Assembly: GCA_963737075.1 (NCBI GenBank)
Contig: CAVTRI010000002.1
Coordinates: 2,728,001 to 2,792,000, forward strand
Source: CAVTRI01 sp963737075
GTDB lineage: Bacteria; Actinomycetota; Acidimicrobiia; Acidimicrobiales; Palsa-688
DNA: 64,000 bases
Direction of reading: 5' to 3'
Shown here: positions 52,810-62,122 of the stretch, one piece after another
Layout of the letters: each line of letters begins with the position of its first letter
Position numbering within the stretch: the first letter of the stretch is position 1
Made by a program: the position numbers and the translations under genes
Notes under the pieces: model-generated
Database searches by the model: none
Told to the model about the DNA's origin: nothing
The model's input: the letters and a program-made list of their open reading frames with translations, nothing else

Positions 52810-53003
52810 AGATGTCGCCGCGCGGTGGAGTTCATGCTTCGGCCACTCGTCCAAGCGCTTCGACAGGTGGGGCATCCGCTCCAGCGGGAATTGACCGGGC
52901 TGTGGTCCGCTCGCGGGGGCGCATACCGGATCGTGTACGAAGTGAAGGAGTGGTCATGGTCGTACGTATCGACCATCGCTGCGATGTCTACCTACCCCGG
53001 TGA
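52810..53003 (+). pseudogene. relE-type toxin remnant (5' lost, one frameshift)
   Basis: AVEFMLRPLVQALRQVGHPL, then QRELTGLWSARGGAYRIVYE in one frame and VVMVVRIDHRCDVYLPR in the next, ending at 53003. This is the C-terminal two thirds of a RelE toxin very like the intact one at 25841. The 5' part is missing next to IS256 copy B. A short open stretch left of the element (51350, MTPMNAADTKPLSLHQGEYL) may be what remains of the other side. Confidence 0.7.
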
Positions 53004-53088
53004 GGTGACACGGAGGCAGCGGAATGCCGCCGACGCGAGGTGTGATGAGACGTTACGAGCCGGGAAGAGTCAACTGCTACCACCACAC

Positions 53089-53517
53089 TCACGAGAGGAC
53101 CTCCAAGTCGACGTCGAGCGCCCGGTATGTCTCGATCGCGCGGCGATCTCGGGTCGCCAGCGTGCATCGATGTTCAACGGCCGTCGCACCCACGAGGGCG
53201 TCGTAAACCGAGCCACCAGTGATGCCAAGCGTGGCCAGGCGACCGTGCAAACGCCGCGCGCTGTTCGCGCTGAGAAAACAAGTGGCGGGGAAGTCTCGAG
53301 ACAACAACGTCGCTGCCGCCCGAGAAGTACGCCGAAGCGGGCTCGGCAGGCGAGTGAGCACGGAGTAGGTCTCGAATGCTGCGTGGCCAGCGAGACCGAC
53401 ACGGCGGTCGCCCAGGGCCTCGACCGTCGAGCGGTGATGCTCATGATCCTTGACGACGAGCGCAATCGCCGCGCTCGTGTCCATGAGCAGCTGACGCCGA
53501 TCATCTCTGGTCGGCAT
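53089..53517 (-). CDS. VapC-type PIN-domain toxin
   Basis: About 142 aa from ATG 53517, which overlaps the antitoxin and has GGGGA 9 nt upstream (the ATG at 53484 is an alternative; 53547 is too far inside the antitoxin). PIN residues: Asp in LMDTSAAIALVVKD, Glu in GHAAFETYSVLTRLP, Asp in GSVYDALVGATAVEH, Asp in LATRDRRAIETY. Appears intact. Confidence 0.88.
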   Translation of the reverse strand: MPTRDDRRQLLMDTSAAIALVVKDHEHHRSTVEALGDRRVGLAGHAAFETYSVLTRLPSPLRRTSRAAATLLSRDFPATCFLSANSARRLHGRLATLGITGGSVYDALVGATAVEHRCTLATRDRRAIETYRALDVDLEVLS

Positions 53518-53734
53518 CTCGAAGATCCCCGACCATCGCATCATCAAGCGCTACGCCAGCAGAGGCGATCACGAGCCGACCGCCTTCTTCGACGAGGTCG
53601 TCCGCCGCCAAGGGTTCGACACGAAGACCTGCCCCCTCGGCGACGACTTCAACGACGCCCGGACGCAGGCCGACACGGTCACGAAGCGGTTTTGGAATGA
53701 CCAGCCGTCCTGCCTTATCAATGGTTGCTCTCAT
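53501..53734 (-). CDS. AbrB/MazE-type (VapB) antitoxin
   Basis: 77 aa. Swapped-hairpin AbrB domain MRATIDKAGRLVIPKPLRDR then VGLRPGVVEVVAEGAGLRVE; the tail (DDAMVGDLRDADQR) would contact the toxin. Overlaps vapC. An AT-rich stretch with TATTTATGG lies just upstream. Confidence 0.88.
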   Translation of the reverse strand: MRATIDKAGRLVIPKPLRDRVGLRPGVVEVVAEGAGLRVEPLAADDLVEEGGRLVIASAGVALDDAMVGDLRDADQR

Positions 53735-53940
53735 ACCATAAATATACCATCAGCTCCGTTAGAGGGTCTCTGGCCAGCAACAACGGGCGCTACAGGTCCC
53801 TGGCGGCGCGGCCCTTTGATCTGACCGCAGCCGAGGTTCTTTGTTCGTGGGCGGCGGCACCGGCGTGCATACGACCTGACGACCCTTACGGGGAGGCTTG
53901 TGCGGTTGGCGAAGGCTGCGACGCTGCTTGCTTCGTGAGC

Positions 53941-54386
53941 TCAGGAGCCGATAAGCCGAGCTGGTGTCGCTCGGTGCTGAGCGGCCGCGAGCAGTTGTGG
54001 ATTTTCGTCCGCGACCGCAAGGCACAGCTCTGCCCCCAGGTGCTCCGCAGCAGCGAGGGCTTCGAGTGACATCAGGTTGAGCCGAATGCCGTCGTCGACC
54101 AGACGTGCCATAGGCCATGCAAGTTCGCGCGGGGAAAGCAGGTCGATCGAGTCAGGCAGGTGGGTGATCGCCTCAATCGCCGCATCTGCAACGAGGGGGC
54201 TGCCGCTCCCGAGGATGCGCGAGAAACGCCAGCAACGGCGCGATCGCTGACGGACCGACAGAGACGGTGATACCACAGGCCGGTGCTGAAGAGGCGAGCA
54301 CCGTGGGGGCGCAACTCGCGAGGTTCGTCCTCGAGCAGCACTTGCAGCAGAAGGTGATCGTCGACGACGATTGATCTGTCCGTCAA
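53941..54386 (-). pseudogene. PIN-like toxin partner of an AbrB antitoxin, one frameshift
   Basis: The N-terminal frame (54386) reads SIVVDDHLLLQVLLEDEPRE and STGLWYHRLCRSVSDRAVAG. Near 54215 it shifts to a frame with LPDSIDLLSPRELAWPMARL, LNLMSLEALAAAEHLGAELC and LAVADENPQLLAA. Together about 147 aa, matching a PIN-like protein group that sits after AbrB antitoxins. Overlaps the antitoxin by 4 bp. Confidence 0.7.
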
Positions 54387-54625
54387 CCAAGGTCCGGTTC
54401 GTCAGCGGCCACGGCCTTGGCCAACGCCGCATAACCTCCGGCATCCTCGATGGCCGTTCGCAGGAATGCACGCAGGCCGCCCCGACCTGCGGGCACGATG
54501 AGAAGGGCGTTACCGAGGTCGGCGATCTCGACCGTTCCGCCCTGGGTCATGTCCCACCGGCGTCGTGCCTCGGCTGGGAGCGCCATCTGCCCACGTTCGG
54601 ACACTTTGAACTCTGCGACTGTCAT
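54383..54625 (-). CDS. AbrB/MazE-type antitoxin
   Basis: 80 aa from ATG 54625. VAEFKVSERGQMALPAEARR, then RWDMTQGGTVEIADLGNALL, is an AbrB-like swapped hairpin. The C-terminal helix (FLRTAIEDAGGYAALAKAVA) should bind the toxin. Followed by the PIN-like gene with 4-bp overlap. Confidence 0.82.
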   Translation of the reverse strand: MTVAEFKVSERGQMALPAEARRRWDMTQGGTVEIADLGNALLIVPAGRGGLRAFLRTAIEDAGGYAALAKAVAADEPDLG

Positions 54626-54858
54626 GTCCTCTCGTCTAGTTGTCAACAAGGCAAATCTACAAGCATGCATTGTAAGGCTGCGTTCTTGCCCTGAATTGCT
54701 CACCGCCGGCAGCGAATCAGGGCGGGGCTTATGAGATTGTCAAGGGTTCGGGCGCCGGGTGCCACCCGGCTAATCCCCCGGCCCTTCCGCTGGCCTCTAC
54801 CGGCCGAGCAGCCCCAGGTGCTGTGGCCGCCAACCCCGACCGCTACGCTGCCGCTCCG

Positions 54859-55593
54859 ATGCGTGCTGACGGCCGAGAACCTGAGGACCTTCGCCCGCTG
54901 GAGTTCGTCCGTGACTACACGGTGTTCGCGGCCGGTTCGGTCTTGATCCGGATGGGCCGGACGACGGTGTTGTGCACGGCGTCGGTGGCTGAAGACGTGC
55001 CGCGCTGGATGCGAGGAACGGGTCGGGGCTGGGTGACCGCCGAGTACTCGATGCTGCCCGGCTCCTCCCCAGAGCGCATCGATCGGGAAGCCGCCCGCGG
55101 TCGCCAGTCCGGCCGCACGCAGGAGATCCAGCGGCTTATCGGCCGGGCGCTGCGGGCGGTCACCGACCTGGAGACGATGGGCGAGGTGCAGATCACCCTT
55201 GACTGCGACGTGCTGCAGGCCGACGGCGGCACCCGAACGGCCAGTATCTGCGGCGCCTACGTGGCCTTGCACGATGCCTGCACCCGGCTGCTGAAGACGG
55301 GGCGTCTGCGGGCTCACCCCATGCGGGAGGCATGCGCCGCTGTTTCGGTCGGCATCGTCGACGCCTTGCCGATGCTCGATCTGGCCTACAGCGAGGACAG
55401 CAGGGCGGAGGTCGACATGAACGTGGTGATGACCTCGTCGGGCCGGTTCGTGGAAGTGCAGGGCACGGCGGAGGGCGCGCCGTTCAGCCGCAGCGAGCTG
55501 GACGACCTGCTGGGGCTGGCCGAGCATGGCATCGCGTCGCTGCTGGACGCCCAGGCGGAGGTGTTGGCGACCCCGCCGCCGGCGCGGCTGTGA
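54859..55593 (+). CDS. rph: Ribonuclease PH
   Basis: 244 aa from ATG 54859. VRDYTVFAAGSVLIRMGRTT, phosphate-binding GRQSGRTQEIQRLIGRALRA, DCDVLQADGGTRTASICGAY, and SEDSRAEVDMNVVMTSSGRF with the catalytic acids. It trims tRNA 3' ends by phosphorolysis. Followed directly by rdgB, as in many actinobacteria. A decayed copy lies at 62720. Confidence 0.96.
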   Translation: MRADGREPEDLRPLEFVRDYTVFAAGSVLIRMGRTTVLCTASVAEDVPRWMRGTGRGWVTAEYSMLPGSSPERIDREAARGRQSGRTQEIQRLIGRALRAVTDLETMGEVQITLDCDVLQADGGTRTASICGAYVALHDACTRLLKTGRLRAHPMREACAAVSVGIVDALPMLDLAYSEDSRAEVDMNVVMTSSGRFVEVQGTAEGAPFSRSELDDLLGLAEHGIASLLDAQAEVLATPPPARL

Positions 55594-55598
55594 CGCCG

Positions 55599-56192
55599 AT
55601 GGAGTTCGTCCTCGCCACCGCCAACCCTGACAAGGCGGCGGAGATCGCCGCCATCCTCGGCGGGAGGGTTCGTTTGCTGCCCCGGCCGCCTGAGGTGCCA
55701 GACGTGGACGAAATAGGCGAGACGTTGGTGGACAACGCTCGACTCAAGGCCCGGGCGCTCGTCGAGGCTACCGGCCGCCCGGCGATCGCTGACGACACCG
55801 GCTTGGAGGTGGACGCGCTGGACGGGGCGCCGGGCGTTCACTCGGCTCGCTACGCGGGGCAGCGCGCGACGTATGCGAACAATGTGGCGAAGCTGCTTTC
55901 CGCATTGGAGGGGAAAGGGTCGGCGGCCGAGCGGCGAGCCCGCTTCGTGACCGTGGCCGCGGCCGCTTGGCCGGGCGGAGAGGAGCGGGTTGCCGAGGGA
56001 GCCGTCAACGGGAGGATCGCGGCGGCGCCGAGTGGGGAGGCCGGGTTCGGCTACGACCCTGTGTTCATTCCTGACGAAGGTGACGGGCGCACGTTCGCCG
56101 AGATGACCAGCGACGAGAAGCATGTCCTGTCGCACCGCGGTCGGGCGTTCCGGGCCCTGGCGGAGCTTCTGCCAGACTCACCAGCCTCGTAG
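55599..56192 (+). CDS. rdgB: XTP/dITP diphosphatase (RdgB/HAM1)
   Basis: 197 aa from ATG 55599 (a GTG at 55590 overlapping the rph stop is possible). VLATANPDKAAEIAAIL, AIADDTGLEVDALDGAPGVH, RYAG, GFGYDPVFIPDEGDGRTFAE and SHRGRA are the conserved HAM1 motifs. It removes non-canonical purine nucleotides. It overlaps the next gene's 3' end by 15 bp (convergent). Confidence 0.95.
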   Translation: MEFVLATANPDKAAEIAAILGGRVRLLPRPPEVPDVDEIGETLVDNARLKARALVEATGRPAIADDTGLEVDALDGAPGVHSARYAGQRATYANNVAKLLSALEGKGSAAERRARFVTVAAAAWPGGEERVAEGAVNGRIAAAPSGEAGFGYDPVFIPDEGDGRTFAEMTSDEKHVLSHRGRAFRALAELLPDSPAS

Positions 56193-57176
56193 GTCGACCG
56201 GCCAACTCTCGACGACGTCCTCGCCGTCGACCAGGTGCATGCGCTCGTGGTAGGCGATGGTGGGGTCGATATGCGCGGGCACGACCCGCACCCGCGCCCC
56301 GACCGGTGGCAGCTGCTCAGGGGCGAAAGTGATGTGCTCGTCGGAGCAGAACCACACCCTCGAGCCGTCGGCCATCGAAGGGTCGCCGTGGTCCATGCCG
56401 AGGGCCTTCAGCCCGCAATCGGCGACCGCCCAGCCCGCCCGGTTGACCGAGATGACCGTCGCCAGCACCGTGAGGGCCTGACGGAACGGGATGTCGAGCT
56501 TTCCGTAGGCGGTGTCCATGAGCGCGTAGCTGCCCGCTTGGATCTCGTTGGCGACGGTATTGATGTCGTAGGTCCCGGTGCCGCCGGCGGAAACGAGCTC
56601 TCCGCCGACGAGCTCATGCGCACGGGAGAGCGCAGCCATCGACTTATCGACCTCCTCGATCCGACGATCCCGCTCCGTCAGCCCGACGGCGTGCCCCTCG
56701 TAGCCCATCACGCCGCGCACCTCGAGGCCCCGGGCGCGGGCGTAGTCAGCCAGTCGGCCGGCGTCGTCGGGATCACAGCCGCACCTGGGAAGGCCGACGT
56801 TCACGTCGATAAGCACTTCCCGCACCCCACCGATCGCCGCCGCCTCGATCGTCGGCTCGGAGTCCACCGCGACCGTGACCCGGGCTCCTCGGTCGACGAG
56901 CGCGCCGAGTCGTTGGGTGTCGAGTACCTCGTTGGCCAGCAGCAGGTCGTCGTCGAGCCCGGCAGCGACCATTCCCTCGACCTCGCTGATGGTGGCGCAG
57001 GTGAACGACCGGTGCCCGTGGGCGGCCTGCCGCCGGGCCAGCTCCGTGCACTTGTGCGCCTTGACATGTGGACGCAGCCTGGGGCCCGGCAGAGCGGCCG
57101 ACATCGTGGCCAGGTTCTCTTCGAGCGCTGCCTGGTCCACCAACAACGCTGGGGTCTGGAGCTCGTTGATGCGCAC
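56178..57176 (-). CDS. D-threonine aldolase / D-3-hydroxyaspartate-aldolase-like PLP enzyme
   Basis: 332 aa from GTG 57176. Alanine-racemase-like barrel: TPALLVDQAALEENLATM, PLP Lys in LRPHVKAHKCTELARRQ, LIDVNVGLPRCGCDP, MGYEGHAVG, SAGGTGTYDI, then the C-terminal beta-domain (CSDEHITFAP, RVRVVPAHIDPTIAYHERMH) with metal ligands. Fold-type III aldolases split D-threonine or D-beta-hydroxy amino acids; the exact substrate is not determined. Confidence 0.85.
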   Translation of the reverse strand: MRINELQTPALLVDQAALEENLATMSAALPGPRLRPHVKAHKCTELARRQAAHGHRSFTCATISEVEGMVAAGLDDDLLLANEVLDTQRLGALVDRGARVTVAVDSEPTIEAAAIGGVREVLIDVNVGLPRCGCDPDDAGRLADYARARGLEVRGVMGYEGHAVGLTERDRRIEEVDKSMAALSRAHELVGGELVSAGGTGTYDINTVANEIQAGSYALMDTAYGKLDIPFRQALTVLATVISVNRAGWAVADCGLKALGMDHGDPSMADGSRVWFCSDEHITFAPEQLPPVGARVRVVPAHIDPTIAYHERMHLVDGEDVVESWPVDLRGW

Positions 57177-57424
57177 GGCGGAGAGGCTATCCACGGCGGC
57201 AGATCGCGCGGTATGGCCCACGGAGCTGGCACCACCGACGACAAGGACGTCCTGACCCGGGCAGCTGGTCACCTCGGTGAGGGCCCCCTGTCCGGAAGTA
57301 CTCCTTGGGGGGTGTCCCCGTGGCTTGGCTACGTCGAGGTCCAACGTCTTCGATCGCTATCAGAGTCCCGGAAGAGCGACCGGGCGGGCATGAGGACCGG
57401 GCCCGGGTTGCGGATCATCGCGAC

Positions 57425-57565
57425 CTTAGCTACTGCTCAGCCCTAGGTGACCTACCTCACGAGGCGGTCGCAGAGCTCGAGGAAGGGATCGAAGCTTGGC
57501 TCGAAGCGGCCCGGTGCAGCCGACGCCCGGGCCCACTCCCATTTGTCAAGGCCGCCCGTGCGTGA
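57425..57565 (+). pseudogene. HicB-like antitoxin remnant
   Basis: The stretch ALGDLPHEAVAELEEGIEAW then LEAARCSRRPGPLP resembles the second half of HicB antitoxins (…EAVAEAEEAIEAWLEAAR..G.PVP). The upstream strand and any partner are missing. Confidence 0.45.
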
Positions 57566-57699
57566 CGTCGGACCCTTTCCGTAATGACGAGCTCGCGAAA
57601 TGGCGACGCGTCTGCCGTGGGACGAGCATTCCTGTGACTCCTCGCTCCTGCACTGCTTGGCGGCTAGGCTGCCGGAGACGAAATCCAAGGGAAAGTGCT

Positions 57700-57900
57700 C
57701 GCCTAGGCGTTCCATCTCAGGACCAGCCTGCTCGTGCTGCCCCTGTTTATCTGGCCAAGTTCGGGCTGGTCCTGAGCGGCTCGTTCGTCACCGATGCCCT
57801 TGGCTCTTCGATCACGCTCGGCATCATGCTGGCCTACGTCGTAGGCAACCCGGTTGCGATCGTCGTCGTGTCGTCTGCGGTGTCTAGAGTGAGCGGCTGC
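57700..57900 (+). pseudogene. NhaA-type Na+/H+ antiporter fragment
   Basis: In two frames: TSLLVLPLFIW and then KFGLVLSGSFVTDALGSSIT, LGIMLAYVVGNPVAIVVVSS. This matches the C-terminal TM segments of NhaA (…PLFALANAGV.LSG... SPVTLGV..GLVVGKP.GI). Only about 65 residues remain and the frame is broken. Confidence 0.6.
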
Positions 57901-58664
57901 GTGTGCGACCGTTGCTGGCTAGCTGTCGGCTTTGGGTGGGGCATTTTTGACCGGGATGATCCCTTTCACCGACCAATCCAGCCTTTTCATTTCTGGGGCT
58001 GGCCGCAGTTCCGAGGAGTCGCAATAGACCGTCGGTGCCTGAGCTAAGAATTGCTTGAGCTTGAGGTGAGAATTGCCTGAGAAGGACTTGCCAGACGCAT
58101 GCAGCTCACGTTCATGGTCTCGTACAACAGAACCAAGTGATAGCCGATGACAGCGACAAGATAACACTTCCAATGCCGCTACTGCCTACCGCGGTCCACT
58201 CGTAGCTGGTCACCGAAGATGTCCGAGTTGGACGGCCATCGATTTCTATCGTATCCTTGCGACGACCATGGATGTTCGCCCGTTCATCTCGACTATCAGT
58301 CCCGGCCGGCGGCCTGCGAGAGCGAGTTGCCGGACGACTGACTCCAGCCGTCTGAACACGTGCGACCACCGTCCCGCCAACGGTCCGGTTGCGTCCAGCC
58401 GATCCGTTGAGGAGTGGCGTAGAAGGTGCCCGTGTCTTGGCGTTTCGGTCGGTGCCCCGCCGCAAGCGCCTCGTCCCAACCTTGGTGCGTCCGAAGGCAT
58501 TAGTTTAGTTCGGATGTTCCAACTGAGACCGAACCGAGTTCAGTACGCGCGCGCAGTCGGATGCTGAGAGTCCCCTCGAGGGTACAAGGACGAATGCCGT
58601 CTTGCTGCTAGCGTCTTTCGCGAAACGGTAGCCAATGCCGACAGGAAGGTTAGGTTCGTCGATC
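57901..58664. other. Gap without a recognised gene
   Basis: About 760 bp. On the minus strand a frame with RQLALAGRRPGLIVEMNGRT and a neighbouring frame with KDTIEIDGRPTRTSSVTSYE (58150-58340) look like pieces of a decayed gene, but I do not recognise it. The promoter of the following gene should lie in the last 100 bp. Confidence 0.4.
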
Positions 58665-59852
58665 GTGCGTGTACTGATCCTCGGGGGTGATGGCTTCTGT
58701 GGCTGGCCGACCGCGTTGCATCTTTCCGAGCGGGGACACGAGGTCGCCATTGTCGACAACCTATCGCGGCGCAACATCGAGAACGAACTCGAGGTCGGCT
58801 CGCTGACCCCTATCCGGCCTATATCGACCCGGCTCGCCGCGTGGGAGGAACTCACCGGCAACCACATCGACTTCCATCGTTTCGACGTCGCCGAGCACTA
58901 CCACCGGCTGCTATCTCTTCTGCAGGAATGGCGTCCGGACGCCGCTGTGCACTTCGCGGAGCAGCGGGCAGCGCCATACTCGATGAAGAGCTCATGGCAC
59001 AAGCGCTATACCGTCTACAACAACCTCAACGCGACAAACAACTTGCTGGCGGCAATCGTTGAGTCCGGCACCGATCCGCACGTTGTGCATCTCGGCACAA
59101 TGGGCGTGTACGGGTACGGCAGCGCTGGCATGAAGATACCCGAGGGCTATCTCCGGGTGAAGCTCGACACCGACGAAGGCCTTATTGAACAAGAAATTCT
59201 ATACCCTCCGAACCCGGGCAGCATCTACCACCTCACCAAGACCCAGGATCAGCTTCTCTTCGCTTATTACGCAAAGAACGACCAGCTGCGCATCACCGAT
59301 CTGCATCAAGGCATCGTCTGGGGCACGCAGACGGACCAGACCCAACGTGACGAGCGCCTGATCAACCGCTTCGATTATGACGGGGACTACGGCACGGTGC
59401 TCAATCGCTTCCTCATGCAGGCAGCGCTCAATTACCCGCTGACGGTGCATGGCACGGGGGGGCAGACCCGCGCCTTCATCCATATCCAGGACAGTGTCCG
59501 CTGTATCGAACTGGCTATCTCTCACCCGCCCGTTCGAGGTGAGCGGGTGCGCATCCTCAACACGATGACGGAGACCCACCGGGTTAATGACCTCGCGAAG
59601 CTCGTCGCGGTGCTTACCGGCGCTGAGATCGATTACATCGATAACCCCCGGAACGAAAAGGCTGAGAACGACCTTTGCGTCGAAAACGGGCAGCTTCTCG
59701 AACTGGGGCTCGAACCGATCACACTTGCAGACGGGCTGCTGGAGGAGGTTACCGAGATCGCCAAGAAGTACGCCGACCGGTGCGACCTCACGAAGATCCC
59801 GTGTCGGTCACTATGGCACAGAGACAGTGAGGCGATCCGCAGACGTGGCTAA
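58665..59852 (+). CDS. sqdB: UDP-sulfoquinovose synthase (SqdB/SQD1-like)
   Basis: 395 aa from GTG 58665; AGGAAGG at 58643-58649 is 15 nt upstream (ATG 58635 is the alternative). VLILGGDGFCGWPTALHLSE (Rossmann loop), SLTPIRPISTRLAAWEELTG, VHFAEQRAAPYSMKS, HLGTMGVYGY, and catalytic SIYHLTKTQDQLLFAYYAKN then GIVWGTQT. It converts UDP-glucose and sulfite to UDP-sulfoquinovose for sulfolipid or sulfated glycans. No sqdX-type transferase is visible next to it, so the sugar may go to a surface polysaccharide. Confidence 0.92.
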   Translation: MRVLILGGDGFCGWPTALHLSERGHEVAIVDNLSRRNIENELEVGSLTPIRPISTRLAAWEELTGNHIDFHRFDVAEHYHRLLSLLQEWRPDAAVHFAEQRAAPYSMKSSWHKRYTVYNNLNATNNLLAAIVESGTDPHVVHLGTMGVYGYGSAGMKIPEGYLRVKLDTDEGLIEQEILYPPNPGSIYHLTKTQDQLLFAYYAKNDQLRITDLHQGIVWGTQTDQTQRDERLINRFDYDGDYGTVLNRFLMQAALNYPLTVHGTGGQTRAFIHIQDSVRCIELAISHPPVRGERVRILNTMTETHRVNDLAKLVAVLTGAEIDYIDNPRNEKAENDLCVENGQLLELGLEPITLADGLLEEVTEIAKKYADRCDLTKIPCRSLWHRDSEAIRRRG

Positions 59853-60184
59853 CGTATATAACCTGCTTCCAGCACTGCGGCCGCAGGTGCGGATCTCGCA
59901 ATACATTGTCGACTCTAGGCCGCGCCCATAGTGGCCGGGTCTCCCTTGAGTACCGACCATCGACCAGCAACCCAGGGGTCCGTTGCTCCTCGATGCGAAC
60001 CTCGCCGAGGCTACACACCGGCCCTGCGCGACAGCCTGAGACGGGCCGCGCTCGAGCCGCAGTTCGGGGTGGGCTTCAGGTGGTCGCGACGCTCTTGCCC
60101 GCATCGCCCCGCGCCTACGTGGAGGTGGTACTTTCCACGCCGTTTGCAGGGCGAGTTTGAGGCCCCAATACCGAGTGCCAATTG
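59853..60184. other. Gap without a recognised gene
   Basis: About 330 bp between sqdB and the membrane protein. Open frames lack family signal; no terminator or repeat identified. Confidence 0.4.
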
Positions 60185-62122
60185 ATGCAAGAATCCCTGC
60201 TGGCGGAGGATACGGCACGTGAGAGCGTCGTGTGCCTTGAGACGGTCGGGGGCGGGTCCTGGCGACGCCGTGCCTCACGTCGTCAGCGGCAGCTGTCGGT
60301 GGCCGGGATCCTCCTCGGATATCTAGCCCTCGGGATTGCCGCGCATTGGCCGCTCCTGCCCGGAAGCTCAGGTCGTCTCTACTCGGAGTCAGGCACCGGT
60401 GATCCCGCGCAAACGGCGTGGTTCCTTGCCTGGGTGGCGCACGCCCTCACCCATGGATTGAACCCGTTCTTCAGCGCCGCGATCAACGCACCCCAAGGCG
60501 TAAACCTGGCGCAGGGGACTCTGATGCCTCTACTCGGAGCCGTGACGTTGCCAATCACCTTACTCGTCGGTCCTGCTGCGAGCGCGAACCTGCTCATCAT
60601 TATGGCGATGCCTGTCTCTGCCGCGGCCGCGTTCCTGGTCCTCCGCCACTGGAAACTGACCCTCCCCGCTGCCGCGCTCGGAGGGTTGCTGTATGGATTC
60701 TCGCCGTTCATGCTCGTCCACGACGCCGTTCACCTTCAGCTTGCTTTCGTTCCGCTGCCTCCTCTGATCGTGGCTGTGGCTGTCGACCTGACGAAGACAG
60801 TGCATCACGTCTGGCGCAAAGGGGTGCTGCTGGGTGTGCTGGTGGCAGCTCAGTACCTAATCTCATCGGAAATCCTCGTCATCACGGCGCTGCTCTGCCT
60901 CGCCGGCGGGCTCGTGGTTGCTGGTTGGGGACTTGTCACCCACAAACACTGGCTGCGGGATGGTACGTCAGCTCTGGGTGTTGGTCTGCTCACCGCGGCG
61001 GTCGTTGCCGGTCCGTTGCTGGCGTATCCGCTTTGGTTTCAGTTCAGCGGACCCCTGCATTATTCAGGGCCCCCTTGGCCCACCACAAATCCCTATTACG
61101 CGGATCTTCTCGATTTCGTGGCGCCTAGTAAGCTCCAGGCGATCACACCGCTGCTGCGTGGTACTGGTGCTCGTCTCACATTGTCGATTACCCTTGAGGA
61201 CGCGGCCTACTTCGGTGTTCCGGTCTTGGCCGTGCTCGCGTGGCTGTTTTGGCGCACTCGACGTGACGTGCGCGTTTGGTTGATGGCGATCCTGGCTGTC
61301 GTGGCCGCCGTGCTTTCCTTGGGTCCGCGGCTGGTCGTCAATGGCCACCCCACAGGCTTTCGGCTCCCCTTTGATGTGCTCATACACCTTCCCGTCCTAC
61401 AGGACGTTGTTCCAGGGCGGTTCAGCTTCGCCACGGATGCTGCTGTAGCGGCCCTGGTCGCCTTCGCCGTTGAGCACCTGCTTCGCGAGCAACGCAGGAG
61501 GCCTCTTCTCCGCAATGTAGCCGTCAAAACTCGCAGAAGGCTTCGAGTGGGACTAATGGTGGCAGTTGTGGCCATTGTCGTGACCACGCTCATACCGCGC
61601 TGGCCGTATCCGAGCACGGGCGGCGGCGACTTGCCGCGAGACGTCTCTCGCGCCATCCCTCGAGGTGACCCCGTCGTGCTTACCTATCCATACCCTGTCT
61701 ATCCGAATATCCGAGCGATGCTGTGGCAAGCCGATGACAACATGAAGTTTCGACTTCTCGGCGGCTACGCCCCGATGACGGCTCCGGACGGATCGCATAC
61801 CCCGATTCCCCCCCTCCTCTATCCTCAACAGTTTCAAGAGTATCTTGTCAATGTCGACCTAGCCACGAATTCCCCGTATCCCTCTCCAAACAGCGTCACA
61901 GAGATCCAACTAGTGAATGCAGCAAGACTCTTTCTCGAGCTCCACCATGTGGATGCGGTTGTGGTAGATCTATCAGAGCAGCACGCTCGGCAGGTCGTCC
62001 CGCTGATCACGGGGGCCACCGGTCTTCCGCCCCTTCTGCGGAGCGGCTTCGCTGTCTGGTCTCTCGCGTCGAGCAGCGGCCGCTTCTCAGCGACTCCTGC
62101 CGGCGAGCTCACGCGCCGGTGA
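60185..62122 (+). CDS. Large polytopic membrane protein, GT-C-like
   Basis: 645 aa from ATG 60185. The first helix (AGILLGYLALGIAAHWPLLP) is followed by an extracytoplasmic loop with SESGTGDPAQTAWFLAWVAH, whose GDP/Asp position recalls GT-C enzymes. About 12 TM helices run to residue 480, then about 160 residues outside (DVSRAIPRGDPVVLTYPYPV, MKFRLLGGYAPMTAPDGS). This layout fits actinobacterial glycan-assembly membrane proteins that use lipid-linked sugars. Substrate unknown; sqdB and the glycosyltransferase at 63475 suggest a surface-glycan locus. Confidence 0.75.
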   Translation: MQESLLAEDTARESVVCLETVGGGSWRRRASRRQRQLSVAGILLGYLALGIAAHWPLLPGSSGRLYSESGTGDPAQTAWFLAWVAHALTHGLNPFFSAAINAPQGVNLAQGTLMPLLGAVTLPITLLVGPAASANLLIIMAMPVSAAAAFLVLRHWKLTLPAAALGGLLYGFSPFMLVHDAVHLQLAFVPLPPLIVAVAVDLTKTVHHVWRKGVLLGVLVAAQYLISSEILVITALLCLAGGLVVAGWGLVTHKHWLRDGTSALGVGLLTAAVVAGPLLAYPLWFQFSGPLHYSGPPWPTTNPYYADLLDFVAPSKLQAITPLLRGTGARLTLSITLEDAAYFGVPVLAVLAWLFWRTRRDVRVWLMAILAVVAAVLSLGPRLVVNGHPTGFRLPFDVLIHLPVLQDVVPGRFSFATDAAVAALVAFAVEHLLREQRRRPLLRNVAVKTRRRLRVGLMVAVVAIVVTTLIPRWPYPSTGGGDLPRDVSRAIPRGDPVVLTYPYPVYPNIRAMLWQADDNMKFRLLGGYAPMTAPDGSHTPIPPLLYPQQFQEYLVNVDLATNSPYPSPNSVTEIQLVNAARLFLELHHVDAVVVDLSEQHARQVVPLITGATGLPPLLRSGFAVWSLASSSGRFSATPAGELTRR

